64,000 nucleotides of DNA from Chryseobacterium sp. OV279. Its GTDB lineage: Bacteria > Bacteroidota > Bacteroidia > Flavobacteriales > Weeksellaceae. The stretch spans positions 163,280 to 227,279 of the forward strand of contig NZ_FQUD01000002.1 of assembly GCF_900128945.1 (NCBI RefSeq), in the 5' to 3' direction. Position numbers and translations under genes: made by a program. Shown in pieces: positions 53,272 through 61,554 of this stretch (positions within the stretch are counted from its first letter, which is position 1; every line of letters begins with the position of its first letter). Under the pieces are notes generated by a model, which saw only the letters and a program-made list of their open reading frames with translations, did no database searches and had not been told where the DNA came from.

Positions 53272-54714
53272 ATGAACTACAATAACTCTAAATATCTTCT
53301 AATTTTCTTATTTACTATTGGCAACTTTCTTTATAGCCAGGAATTTAACGAAAATAACTTTGATGATATATTAATTAAAAAAAATCAATCTCTCAAACTT
53401 ATGGGACAGTACAACAATGCTGTGGAATTAAATAGAGAGTATTTAAAAAAAGCGATAGAACAAGATTATTTACAAGGACAAGTTTTGTGTTTTATTAACT
53501 TAGCAGGTATATGTACTTCAATAGATAAATACAAATTTACATTTTTATATCTCAAAATGGCAGAAGTTCAACTTAATAGGATAAATGTTCCTTATTTATC
53601 TGCAAAGTTGAATCAAGAGTATTGCATAGTAAATGCTCTTGTAGACCTTTTTCAAAGTGCACTTATGTACAATGCGAAAGCAATACATTATTTAGAGAGT
53701 GTGGATAAAAATAAAGTTAAAGAATATAATTTAAGTTATATTTATGTTGACAGAGCTAATCTCAAATATGCTACAGGAGATACATGTGATTCCTCAATGG
53801 TTTATATACGCAAAGCACTAAAAATAGATAGGAATCCCTCGACACTGGTTATGGCTACAAAATTAAATCTACATTGTGATTTGGACCTAGATTCTGCTAT
53901 TAGACATCTCCACGAAGCAGAGAATTTATTTTCTAAGGAAAAAGTAGAAAATACAGGAAAGGCTAGTTTTAACTTAATGTATGGTGATTATTATATTAAA
54001 ATAAAAAAGTATGAAGAAGCAATTTATCGTTATAAAGAATCTGCAAGAATTTATAGCAATATGTATCAGTTTCGTGATGTTATGTATGTTTACGAGAAAA
54101 TTGCTGGTGTATATAAAACATTAAATAATGTAAGTAGTCAACATATATATTTGGAAAAGTATTTAGATGTAAAGAAAATTGTTGAAGAAAATAGAAATGA
54201 GGCAGTGAGTATTTCAATTGAAAAATTACTTTCAGAAGAAAAAGTATTATCAAGCAAGCATAGTAATAAAATATATGAGTATGTTTATTTATTTATATTA
54301 TTAATCACTATTTGTATATGTACTTTTTATTGGAACTACAAAAAAAAAGATGCTTCAAATATTGTATTAACTCAAAAGAATGCATTATTAGAAGATAAAC
54401 TTAAAAATGATTTTTTTGACGAACTCGTTTCATTAGTTAAAAAAAATGATTCTTCTTTTTTATCAAGGTTTGAGGAAATTTATCCTGAATTTAGAAAAGA
54501 ATTACTCTTACTAAATTCTAATATTTCTTCGTCTGACCTGACATTTTGTGCGATGGTGAGGCTTAATTTTTCTTCAAAAGAAATTGCAGCTTATACTTTT
54601 GTGCAGCACAAATCCGTACAACAGAGAAAATATAGGATTAGAATAAAACTAAATATTCCCAGTGACAAAGATCTTTATTTATTTTTTAAAGGATTAGATA
54701 ATAAAGATTTTTAG
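53272..54714 (+). CDS. Membrane-anchored TPR sensor with C-terminal HTH (regulator)
   Basis: The 480-residue protein has a signal peptide or anchor (to FLYSQ), about 300 residues of TPR-like helices (for example KKYEEAIYRYKESARIYSN), one transmembrane helix near residues 334-354, a short coil, and a C-terminal LuxR-like HTH (FCAMVRLNFSSKEIAAYTF, VQHKSVQQRKYRIRIKL). The layout suggests periplasmic sensing and DNA binding by a membrane-bound one-component regulator. A degraded copy (42050) and a shorter copy (60266) occur in the window. An IS256 element lies directly downstream. Confidence 0.8.
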   Translation: MNYNNSKYLLIFLFTIGNFLYSQEFNENNFDDILIKKNQSLKLMGQYNNAVELNREYLKKAIEQDYLQGQVLCFINLAGICTSIDKYKFTFLYLKMAEVQLNRINVPYLSAKLNQEYCIVNALVDLFQSALMYNAKAIHYLESVDKNKVKEYNLSYIYVDRANLKYATGDTCDSSMVYIRKALKIDRNPSTLVMATKLNLHCDLDLDSAIRHLHEAENLFSKEKVENTGKASFNLMYGDYYIKIKKYEEAIYRYKESARIYSNMYQFRDVMYVYEKIAGVYKTLNNVSSQHIYLEKYLDVKKIVEENRNEAVSISIEKLLSEEKVLSSKHSNKIYEYVYLFILLITICICTFYWNYKKKDASNIVLTQKNALLEDKLKNDFFDELVSLVKKNDSSFLSRFEEIYPEFRKELLLLNSNISSSDLTFCAMVRLNFSSKEIAAYTFVQHKSVQQRKYRIRIKLNIPSDKDLYLFFKGLDNKDF

Positions 54715-54856
54715 ATATCGAAGATTGGATGCCAGTAAGTGTAAATTACGCTCTTATAGGATGTCCGAAGAGGCTATTAAATTAAGATTTTAAAAGTTGA
54801 TTTCCACATAATTTTAGATTTTGAGTAAAAAGAATATAGAATGAATTTTTCAATGT

Positions 54857-56219
54857 GACACTATCCCGTAAAGTGTGTAAGCTAAAAAGTCAGGGCTTAG
54901 ATTTATAATCTGAGCCTTTTTTCAAAAATAAGCATAAATTGGTTTAAAATCAATCCCCTATTTTGGATGGACATGGTCCATTTTTTAGTAGATTCTTTTA
55001 GGGCGAGATATACAGATTTTAAAACGGCATCATCAGTCGGAAAAAACATTTTATTTTTAGTGTATTTTCGTATTTTACCGTTGTGATTTTCAATTAAATT
55101 GGTGGTATAAATTATTTTCCTAATCTCGATTGGAAACTCAAAAAAGACGGTTAATTCGTCCCAATTATTTCTCCAGGATTGTATTGCATAGAGATATTTA
55201 CTTTCCCATTTGGCTGCAAAGTCATCCAAAGCAGCTTTTGCAGCTTCTTTTGTGGGAGCAGTATAAATGTGTTTCATATCTGCAGAAAATTCTTTTCTAT
55301 CTTTCCAAACAATATATTTACAGGCATTTCTAATCTGGTGAACTACACAGATTTGAGTTTGAGATTCTGGAAAAACTGAGCGAATGGTCTGGGTAAATCC
55401 GTTTAGATTATCGGTAGCGGTAATCAAGATATCTTCTACGCCACGAGCTTTTAAATCGGTCAGAACACTCATCCAAAAGCTGGAGCTTTCGTTCTTTCCG
55501 AGCCACATCCCGAGAACTTCTTTTTTTCCTTCACGATTCAAGTCAACGGCAAGATAGACGGTCTTGTTGATGACCTTTGAGTTTTCTCTCACTTTGAAGA
55601 CAATTCCGCCCATCCAAACAATCAGATAGACATCATCTAGAGGTCGGTTCTGCCACGCCACCACTTCGCTGGCAACAGCATTGGTAATTCGTGAGATGGT
55701 GGAAGTAGAAACATCAAAATCATACATCTCCTTGATCTGTTCTTCAATATCGCTTACACTCATCCCTTTAGCGTAAAAGGAGATGATAATATTTTCCAAA
55801 CATCGATGATGTTGTGCCTCTTTGGAACTAATGCAGGTTCAAAACTACCTTCTCTATCTCTGGGAACTTTTATTTCTGATTCACCAAAAGATGATTTTAT
55901 CTTCTTGATACCGTGCCCGTTCCGATAATTTCCGTTAGTCGTTTTTTCGTGTTTTGAATTATCCAGATGGCTGTCCAGCTCAGCATCCAACATATGTTCC
56001 ACTGCCTTTTTGTGCAGCTCTTTGAAGAATGAAGTTAAATCTTCTCCATTTTTAAAGGACTTATAGAAATCCTTGTTGTTTAATCATTCTTCTTTGTCGA
56101 TCATAACTATGTAATGGTTAAAAATAATAAAAAGTTATTTCCGTAAAATTTTTTGAGCTGTAAGGGCTCAAAATTTTCCAGAATAACTTTTTAACTTACA
56201 CAGTTTGTGAGATACTACC
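54857..56219 (-). mobile_element. IS256-family insertion sequence
   Basis: Imperfect 33-bp terminal inverted repeats lie at 54857-54889 and 56187-56219, sharing TGTGTAAG and TAAAAAG. TTCAAT occurs on both outer flanks and could be part of a target duplication. The single transposase gene inside is broken. Confidence 0.8.
54903..56104 (-). pseudogene. IS256-family (Mutator-type) transposase, broken
   Basis: The ATG at 56104 gives MIDKEE and then an in-frame TGA. The frame continues with HMLDAELDSHLDNSKHEKT to about 55800. There a one-base shift separates it from the 298-residue catalytic part (from [19 protein letters not shown]). The catalytic part contains [15 protein letters not shown], typical of Mutator-type DDE transposases. 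Two lesions mean no full-length product. Confidence 0.88.
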
Positions 56220-56339
56220 TTCAATCAATTGTTTATCTTTTCTTTTTGATAGTTACAATGTGTAGAATTTTCAAATATTGTTGAGACAATATTTATATAC
56301 TCTTTATGCTATATTTTTAGATGGATTAGATATTAAATT

Positions 56340-56870
56340 TTGATACTCTTTTATGTTTAAATTTCCCTAAAGCCGAAATCGAAGATTCGATGAAGTCAAT
56401 GCCTTCTGTGAGTGTTGTAAAATGTTTCTATATATTCAAACACAGAGTTTTTGGCATGGTCTCTAGTTTCATATTTATTTTGATAAATAAGTTCCGTTTT
56501 TAAGGCTTTGAAAAAACTCTCCACTACAGCATTATCATAACAATTTCCTTTTCCGTTCATACTTCGGGTAATGTTTTTTCCGACTAGTGAGGTAAATTCT
56601 GTTCAGGCATACTGTATCCCTCTGTCCGAATGGAAAATTAAACTATCATGATCCTGTAAAGGACGGTTGAAGTTTACCAGTTCAGCGTAGTATTTTCAGG
56701 AGAGCGATCACTCAGAAGCAAAAATTTTTTCGTCGCATTAGAATAATTACCGATTTGAAATCGTAGTATAGGAGACATAAATATTTGTTACCTTTTTGTG
56801 GGATTTCCACCGTTGTGCGGTAGTAATTATTTTCAACCCTTTTCTTGGTAGTTTTTTCGTGTTCTTGTGA
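56340..56870 (-). pseudogene. Decayed IS3-family transposase
   Basis: On the minus strand the pieces [33 protein letters not shown] and [18 protein letters not shown] are clear IS3 OrfB motifs, but stops and frameshifts break the frame (for example a TGA directly after HSDRGIQYA). Both ends are lost. A related fragment on the other strand lies at 59640. Confidence 0.8.
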
Positions 56871-57402
56871 TGACTGTATAATTTATTGTCATTTTTATGA
56901 CAGAAATTATATATAATGATTTGTATTAGATTGAAACAAAGGGGTCTATTGGTGTTATTTTGTGACTGATCAAATATTTTAAAAACCTTGTGTGGTAATT
57001 AATGAAAAGATAAAAGACAGTAATGTGCTTATTTTTAATGAATTTGATAGGATGAAGGATATTAGTAGTATAAGATTATTTTTACTGATAATGAAATTGA
57101 TAATACATTTGGAAAAAATTGTTATGTCATTTGCCTGACCAAATATCTAACGGAAGTTTGGTTGCTATAGGTGGGCCAAACAAACTTTATTATGGCGTGC
57201 TGTAAGTTTTTAGTCAGTTTCTATATTAATCCTTGAGGCTTACAGTCTGGTCTGGTTTATTTTTTTTTAAGGTAACTTTCTGTAGTGGAAAGAAACTTAA
57301 AATCATAGGGATCCTTTATATGACATATGACTGTTTAGACATAATAGTTAGCCAATAGAATAATCAGGGTAAAGTATCCGAAATAGAAAAAAATATATAA
57401 TT
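56871..57402. other. Gene-free AT-rich region
   Basis: About 530 bp hold only short, unrecognisable frames. It separates decayed IS sequence from the paired HTH genes. Confidence 0.4.
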
Positions 57403-57436
57403 AGGTTATGCCAGAAGCTAGCTTCTGGCATAACCT
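57403..57436. repeat. 34-bp perfect palindrome upstream of the HTH pair
   Basis: AGGTTATGCCAGAAGC and its inverse around a central TA make a perfect 34-bp palindrome, 23 bp upstream of the likely ATG at 57459. It could be an operator or a leader hairpin. Confidence 0.85.
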
Positions 57437-57458
57437 CAAAAAATACTGGAATATTGTG

Positions 57459-57887
57459 ATGAACTATAAAGATATCCACATAGGAATTATAATTCAAAAA
57501 ACTGTTGTAGAAAGCGGAATAGAACCTGGGAGAATCACTAATTTTTTTAAGTGCACTGAAGAAGAAATCAAAAAGATGTATTCTCATGCTGATCTGGCTA
57601 CGGATTTATTACTGAAGTGGTGCAAATTGTTAGAGTTTGACTTTTTTAGGATTTATTGTCAACATCTTATTTTGTACGCTCCGGTTTCTGCAAAAATAAA
57701 AAAGCAAAAGGTGAATAGGTCACAGTTCCGCAAGAATGTTTATACAAAAGAGATGATTGATTTTATTATAGAACAGATTAATACCCATGAGAAAACTAAA
57801 CAACAAATAATTGATGAATACAGGATACCAAAAACTACATTGTATAAATGGGTTAATAAATACAACATGGGGAGTGATTCAAACTAA
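57459..57887 (+). CDS. Small HTH protein, first of a pair
   Basis: From the ATG at 57459 the protein has 142 residues. The N-terminal half (IIQKTVVESGIEPGRITNFF, CTEEEIKKMY) resembles an XRE-like fold. The C-terminal part (IIEQINTHEKTKQQIIDEY, IPKTTLYKWVNKYN) is a transposase-type helix-turn-helix. I recall similar pairs from Chryseobacterium genomes, usually labelled transposase or HTH protein without known function. No catalytic domain is present, so it is more likely a DNA-binding protein than a transposase. Confidence 0.7.
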   Translation: MNYKDIHIGIIIQKTVVESGIEPGRITNFFKCTEEEIKKMYSHADLATDLLLKWCKLLEFDFFRIYCQHLILYAPVSAKIKKQKVNRSQFRKNVYTKEMIDFIIEQINTHEKTKQQIIDEYRIPKTTLYKWVNKYNMGSDSN

Positions 57888-57960
57888 TGACCTAAGCTTT
57901 TCGATCTTAATCAAAACCTATTTTTTTGATTAAGAAGATAATATTTAAATTATAAATTAA

Positions 57961-58299
57961 ATGAGGAACTCACTAAAGCCTAATTATAATAAAATATATA
58001 ACGACATTATTGCAAAAAAGTTTCCTGATAAAAAAGAACTTTGTTGTCATTTACTAAGAAAGAAAAGTCTATCAGTATTGGATATAATTGAGATTAATGA
58101 ATTATTATTTCAAAGCAAAAAGCAAAATTCCAATATAGCCAATCAAAAGTTTCGTGCTTATGATAAATCAACAATCCTTCAGATATTGGATTTTCAAGAA
58201 AAAAATGGATTGAGTAATACGCAATTGGCTTTGCATTATAAATTAAGCAGAAATACTGTTGCAAAATGGAAAAAACAATTTTACGTTAAGTTCTTTTAA
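57961..58299 (+). CDS. Small HTH protein, second of a pair
   Basis: The 112-residue protein has an N-terminal region (YNKIYNDIIAKKFPDKKELC) and a C-terminal HTH (STILQILDFQEKNGLSNTQL, LHYKLSRNTVAKWKKQFYV). It lies 73 bp after the first HTH gene on the same strand, so the two are probably co-expressed. It probably binds DNA; the target is unknown. Confidence 0.7.
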   Translation: MRNSLKPNYNKIYNDIIAKKFPDKKELCCHLLRKKSLSVLDIIEINELLFQSKKQNSNIANQKFRAYDKSTILQILDFQEKNGLSNTQLALHYKLSRNTVAKWKKQFYVKFF

Positions 58300-58312
58300 A
58301 AAAACATATAGT

Positions 58313-58459
58313 ATGAAAAAAACAATTATCCTTTTGGGAGTCATGTTCTGTGGATTTATTTCCGCTCAAAGTGTAGGGATTAATACTCCTACACCCAACT
58401 CTAACTCTATATTAGATATAGTTTCAACGAAGATTTTTCGCTCTCGTTTCATAAGTTAA
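58313..58459 (+). pseudogene. Truncated N-terminus of a secreted surface protein
   Basis: The 48-codon frame has a signal peptide (MKKTIILLGVMFCGFISAQ) and then SVGINTPTPNSNSILDI, the usual start of large Chryseobacterium surface or tail-fibre-like proteins. It then breaks down after 48 codons. The body of the gene is absent. Confidence 0.65.
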
Positions 58460-58519
58460 AATTAAGGTTTTATGCTTAACTCTAACTGGAAGCTAAATTA
58501 GGATATCCACTTGTCTTAT

Positions 58520-58543
58520 GTATTGTATTGTATTGTATTGTAT
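58520..58543. repeat. GTATT pentanucleotide microsatellite
   Basis: Nearly five tandem copies of GTATT lie 87 bp upstream of the T9SS protein gene at 58630. Slippage could alter promoter spacing. Confidence 0.8.
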
Positions 58544-58629
58544 AAAAGCCCAATAGGCAAGAAATGAAACAAGTTTTAACTTGTAAGGCAGAGAAAACTC
58601 TTAATTATTAACTTAAAAATATAAATAAA

Positions 58630-59592
58630 ATGAAAGAAATTTTTTTTCTGATCATGTTAATGTTCGGATTTGCCAGTAATTTTGAATGTCAGGCATATGA
58701 TAAAATGAAAATTATAGGTGGATTTAATGCCGATGTAATTGCTAACGGAACTGGATTAGCGGTGGGATCTACGTCTGTTGGTTTTGATGGATCTAATAAT
58801 AATTTAGTTTCAATTGATTTTAAGGCTGCATCCGGAAGTTTGTCTCGGAGTTTTGGATTACCAGCAAATGGTATTATCAATTCAGTAGTTGCATCAACAT
58901 TCGGACTTAGCTATCAGTTAGCATCATACTCTATGTCTAATTCATTAAGAATGACGGCTAATGGAATTCCATCAACTATTACCTTTGCTACTCCTAAAGC
59001 ATCCAAAACTTTATATATGCTTGCGTCTAATAGCGGCGGGTCATCTACTCTTGTTATCAATGTTATTTTTACAGATGGAACATCACAGTCTTTTTCAGGA
59101 GTTATATTGCCTGATTGGTATAACGGAGTAAACTTTGCTGTAGAAGGTGTAGGTAGGATTAATAGACTTACTAATGCCTCTGAACAAGCTTCACCTAATC
59201 CAAAATTATATCAGATACCATTGTCTATTGCTCCAAATAATCAATCAAAACCTATTCAGACGGTAAGTATAAACAGAATGACTGGAGCTGGCAGTATTTC
59301 AAATATTTTTGCTTTTTCAATTGAAACCTCAACATTAGGGCTAAATGAAGTCAAATTAGAAGATGGAAAAGTTAGTATTTATCCTAATCCTGTAAAAAAC
59401 CGTGAATTATTTATTAAAGGAGAAAGCTTTAAGAAAGTTTTAAAAGCTGAAATTTATGATATGAAAGGTTCTCTTATGAAGTCTATTACAGATCCGTTAA
59501 GAAATTCTAATAAAATTAATCTTGAAAATTTGAATCCAGGAAACTACATCCTTAAACTTGATAATTTTTCTTCAGAAATAATTATTGAATAG
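58630..59592 (+). CDS. T9SS-secreted surface protein of unknown function
   Basis: The 320-residue protein has a signal peptide (to about FECQ). Its middle is Ser/Asn-rich and beta-rich (for example TFATPKASKTLYMLASNSGG). The last 75 residues are a type A T9SS sorting domain (KVSIYPNPVKNRELFIKGES, ending LDNFSSEIIIE). I recognise no catalytic motif; an adhesin-like or binding role is possible. A GTATT repeat lies in its upstream region, and an IS3 fragment follows. Confidence 0.78.
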   Translation: MKEIFFLIMLMFGFASNFECQAYDKMKIIGGFNADVIANGTGLAVGSTSVGFDGSNNNLVSIDFKAASGSLSRSFGLPANGIINSVVASTFGLSYQLASYSMSNSLRMTANGIPSTITFATPKASKTLYMLASNSGGSSTLVINVIFTDGTSQSFSGVILPDWYNGVNFAVEGVGRINRLTNASEQASPNPKLYQIPLSIAPNNQSKPIQTVSINRMTGAGSISNIFAFSIETSTLGLNEVKLEDGKVSIYPNPVKNRELFIKGESFKKVLKAEIYDMKGSLMKSITDPLRNSNKINLENLNPGNYILKLDNFSSEIIIE

Positions 59593-59639
59593 GAGAGGTG
59601 GGATAGAAGTCTATTCCAAGACTTTAAATAGAAAGAGCA

Positions 59640-59760
59640 AGAGATACAGTATGCTTGCACAGAATTTACCTCAATAGTCGGAAAAAACATTACCCGAAGT
59701 ATGAGCGGAAAAGGAAATTGTTATGATAATGCTGTAACTGAGAGTTTTTTCAAGTCCTGA
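59640..59760 (+). pseudogene. Fragment of an IS3-family transposase
   Basis: One frame reads IQYACTEFTSIVG, then [20 protein letters not shown] and a stop. It is the same transposase segment as in the minus-strand relic at 56340-56870, here on the plus strand. Confidence 0.8.
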
Positions 59761-59787
59761 AAATCCTCACAATACGATAATTCAAGA

Positions 59788-60045
59788 GTGCACGATTATA
59801 TACATTTTAATCTTGATAGTAAATGGGCATCAGCTAGCCTTTCAACATTGGTGCCGCAGTATGATCCACAAGTTTTGGATATTAACGGCCGATTTACTTT
59901 CGGACTTATTTCTTATTTAAACGTGACAGCAACACAGATATTGACTTTAGAGTCGACAAGAAGTAAGAATGGGATCGTCTACGACGGAATTATTAAATAC
60001 GATATCAACAGTCTTTCTAGTTTAGCTTTAATAAAAATTAAATAA
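59788..60045 (+). pseudogene. Orphan C-terminal fragment, unknown
   Basis: An 85-codon frame reads out of IS3 remnant DNA. Its later part (VLDINGRFTFGLISYLNVTA) looks like the end of a larger beta-rich protein. There is no plausible start of its own, so I treat it as a fragment. It could be the other end of the gene truncated at 58459, but that is speculative. Confidence 0.4.
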
Positions 60046-60265
60046 TGACAAAGTTTAAAGTTTTTAAACCATATTTCTACTTTTAGATAGCTGCTTTTTT
60101 GACATAATTACAGGTGTTATACTGAAGATAAAGTTGGTATGGTAGCCAATGGCTGAAAACCAGAATTGAAGAAAAATAACTCAAAAACTTAAACTTGGTG
60201 GAATTATCCCAACAATGAACTAAGCAAAAATTTTATACATCACTTAAAAATATACCTAATTTAAA

Positions 60266-61033
60266 ATGGATAGCATTTGTTTTCGGTCCTCTTTATTATT
60301 TGTTTTATTTTTTGTCAGCCTTGAAACTGTTTGCAGCATCAAAAAAAGTGCTTACAATTTCGACAATGTAAATGTTTCAGGAAGTATGCCGCTTCAGGAT
60401 GTGGATATTTTAAATTACAGTCCAGAAATTTTTCAAAATATTGCTGACATAAGTGCTATTAAAAATAATTGTAACGACCAAGACGCACATAAAGAGAGCA
60501 GAACTGAAGAAATTCCCAAAAATAAAAATGGGGTTAACCTAATATCCAAAGAAAAAATATTATCAAAAAAGAGTGGCAATGTAGATAAGTTTATTAACAT
60601 AATTTATGTGTTCGGTTCTTTTCTTACTGCTGTATTAACAGTACTATCTAGTTTTTTTTATAAAAACTATATGAAAGTCCATACCAAAATTAATTACTTG
60701 AATATAGAAAAAGAAGTATTTGAAAATAGAGTTAAGAGCGTAGCTGTTGATGATCTGATACAGCTTGTAAAAGCAAACGATCCTTCTTTTTTAACCAGAT
60801 TTGAGAGCATTTACCCAAGTTTCGTTGATAAGTTGCTGATCATGAACCCTAACCTGTCCAATGGAGACATCGTGTTTTGTGCAATGCTCAAACTTAACTT
60901 TTCTTCAAAAGAAATCGCAAGTTTTACATTTGTTCAGCATAAATCTATTCAGCAGAAAAAATATAGAATCAGAAAAAAGCTTCAAATTCTCAGTGATCAG
61001 GATTTATACTTATTCTTCAAAAAAATTGAATAA
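60266..61033 (+). CDS. Membrane-anchored HTH regulator, short form
   Basis: The 255-residue protein has an N-terminal hydrophobic segment (signal-like, to about residue 23), a short polar periplasmic region without TPRs, one transmembrane helix near residues 112-132, and a C-terminal HTH (FCAMLKLNFSSKEIASFTF, VQHKSIQQKKYRIRKKLQI) nearly the same as in the 480-residue regulator at 53272. It lies about 520 bp upstream of the metallopeptidase gene at 61555, which it may control. Confidence 0.75.
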   Translation: MDSICFRSSLLFVLFFVSLETVCSIKKSAYNFDNVNVSGSMPLQDVDILNYSPEIFQNIADISAIKNNCNDQDAHKESRTEEIPKNKNGVNLISKEKILSKKSGNVDKFINIIYVFGSFLTAVLTVLSSFFYKNYMKVHTKINYLNIEKEVFENRVKSVAVDDLIQLVKANDPSFLTRFESIYPSFVDKLLIMNPNLSNGDIVFCAMLKLNFSSKEIASFTFVQHKSIQQKKYRIRKKLQILSDQDLYLFFKKIE

Positions 61034-61554
61034 ATAGAGATGAAATGCAACTCACTAAATCTTAATCTGTAGAAGCGGAGAAGGTGTTAAATGACAGTTG
61101 ATATGCAACATCAATGATAATATAAAAACTAAACTGACATTCTAAAAATGTAAATATATTAGTTAATGTAATATGTATTATACTAGAGCAAAAGGTAGAT
61201 TTAAGAGGTTTTTATATCCCAACATCAACATTCATAACCGTTTTGTTCTCTTTCTGTGAACCTTTGCTCATTTTTTTAATGCTGTGATACAAAAGTGTGT
61301 TGATGTTTTTTCAGACTTCAGGGAAGTGCGTGGTGGTAGTTCGTACAGAATCTTGTCGATCTTTTTAAAATAAGATGGACTAAAAAAGACATTCAGTCTT
61401 GAGGATATTTCAAATAAAACAAGTTATAAGTGCAATTGGGCTACAAGACCTTGAAAAATGCTCCTACAAATATACTACATCTGGGGTGTTCAGTAACAAT
61501 CTATATACGTAATTGATAGCGAATTTAGATATTTGTAAAATAAAAAAATGATAT
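61034..61554. other. Intergenic region upstream of the second metallopeptidase
   Basis: About 520 bp of AT-rich DNA without a recognisable gene. ATATTTG near 61528 is a poor -7-like box. Confidence 0.4.

Noticed and set aside
55790..55810. Programmed frameshift in the IS256 transposase
   Set aside because: IS256 elements normally use one uninterrupted frame and this copy also has an early stop, so decay is more likely.
56340..60045. Intact transposase genes for the IS3 fragments
   Set aside because: Both segments contain stops or are far too short; they are relics.
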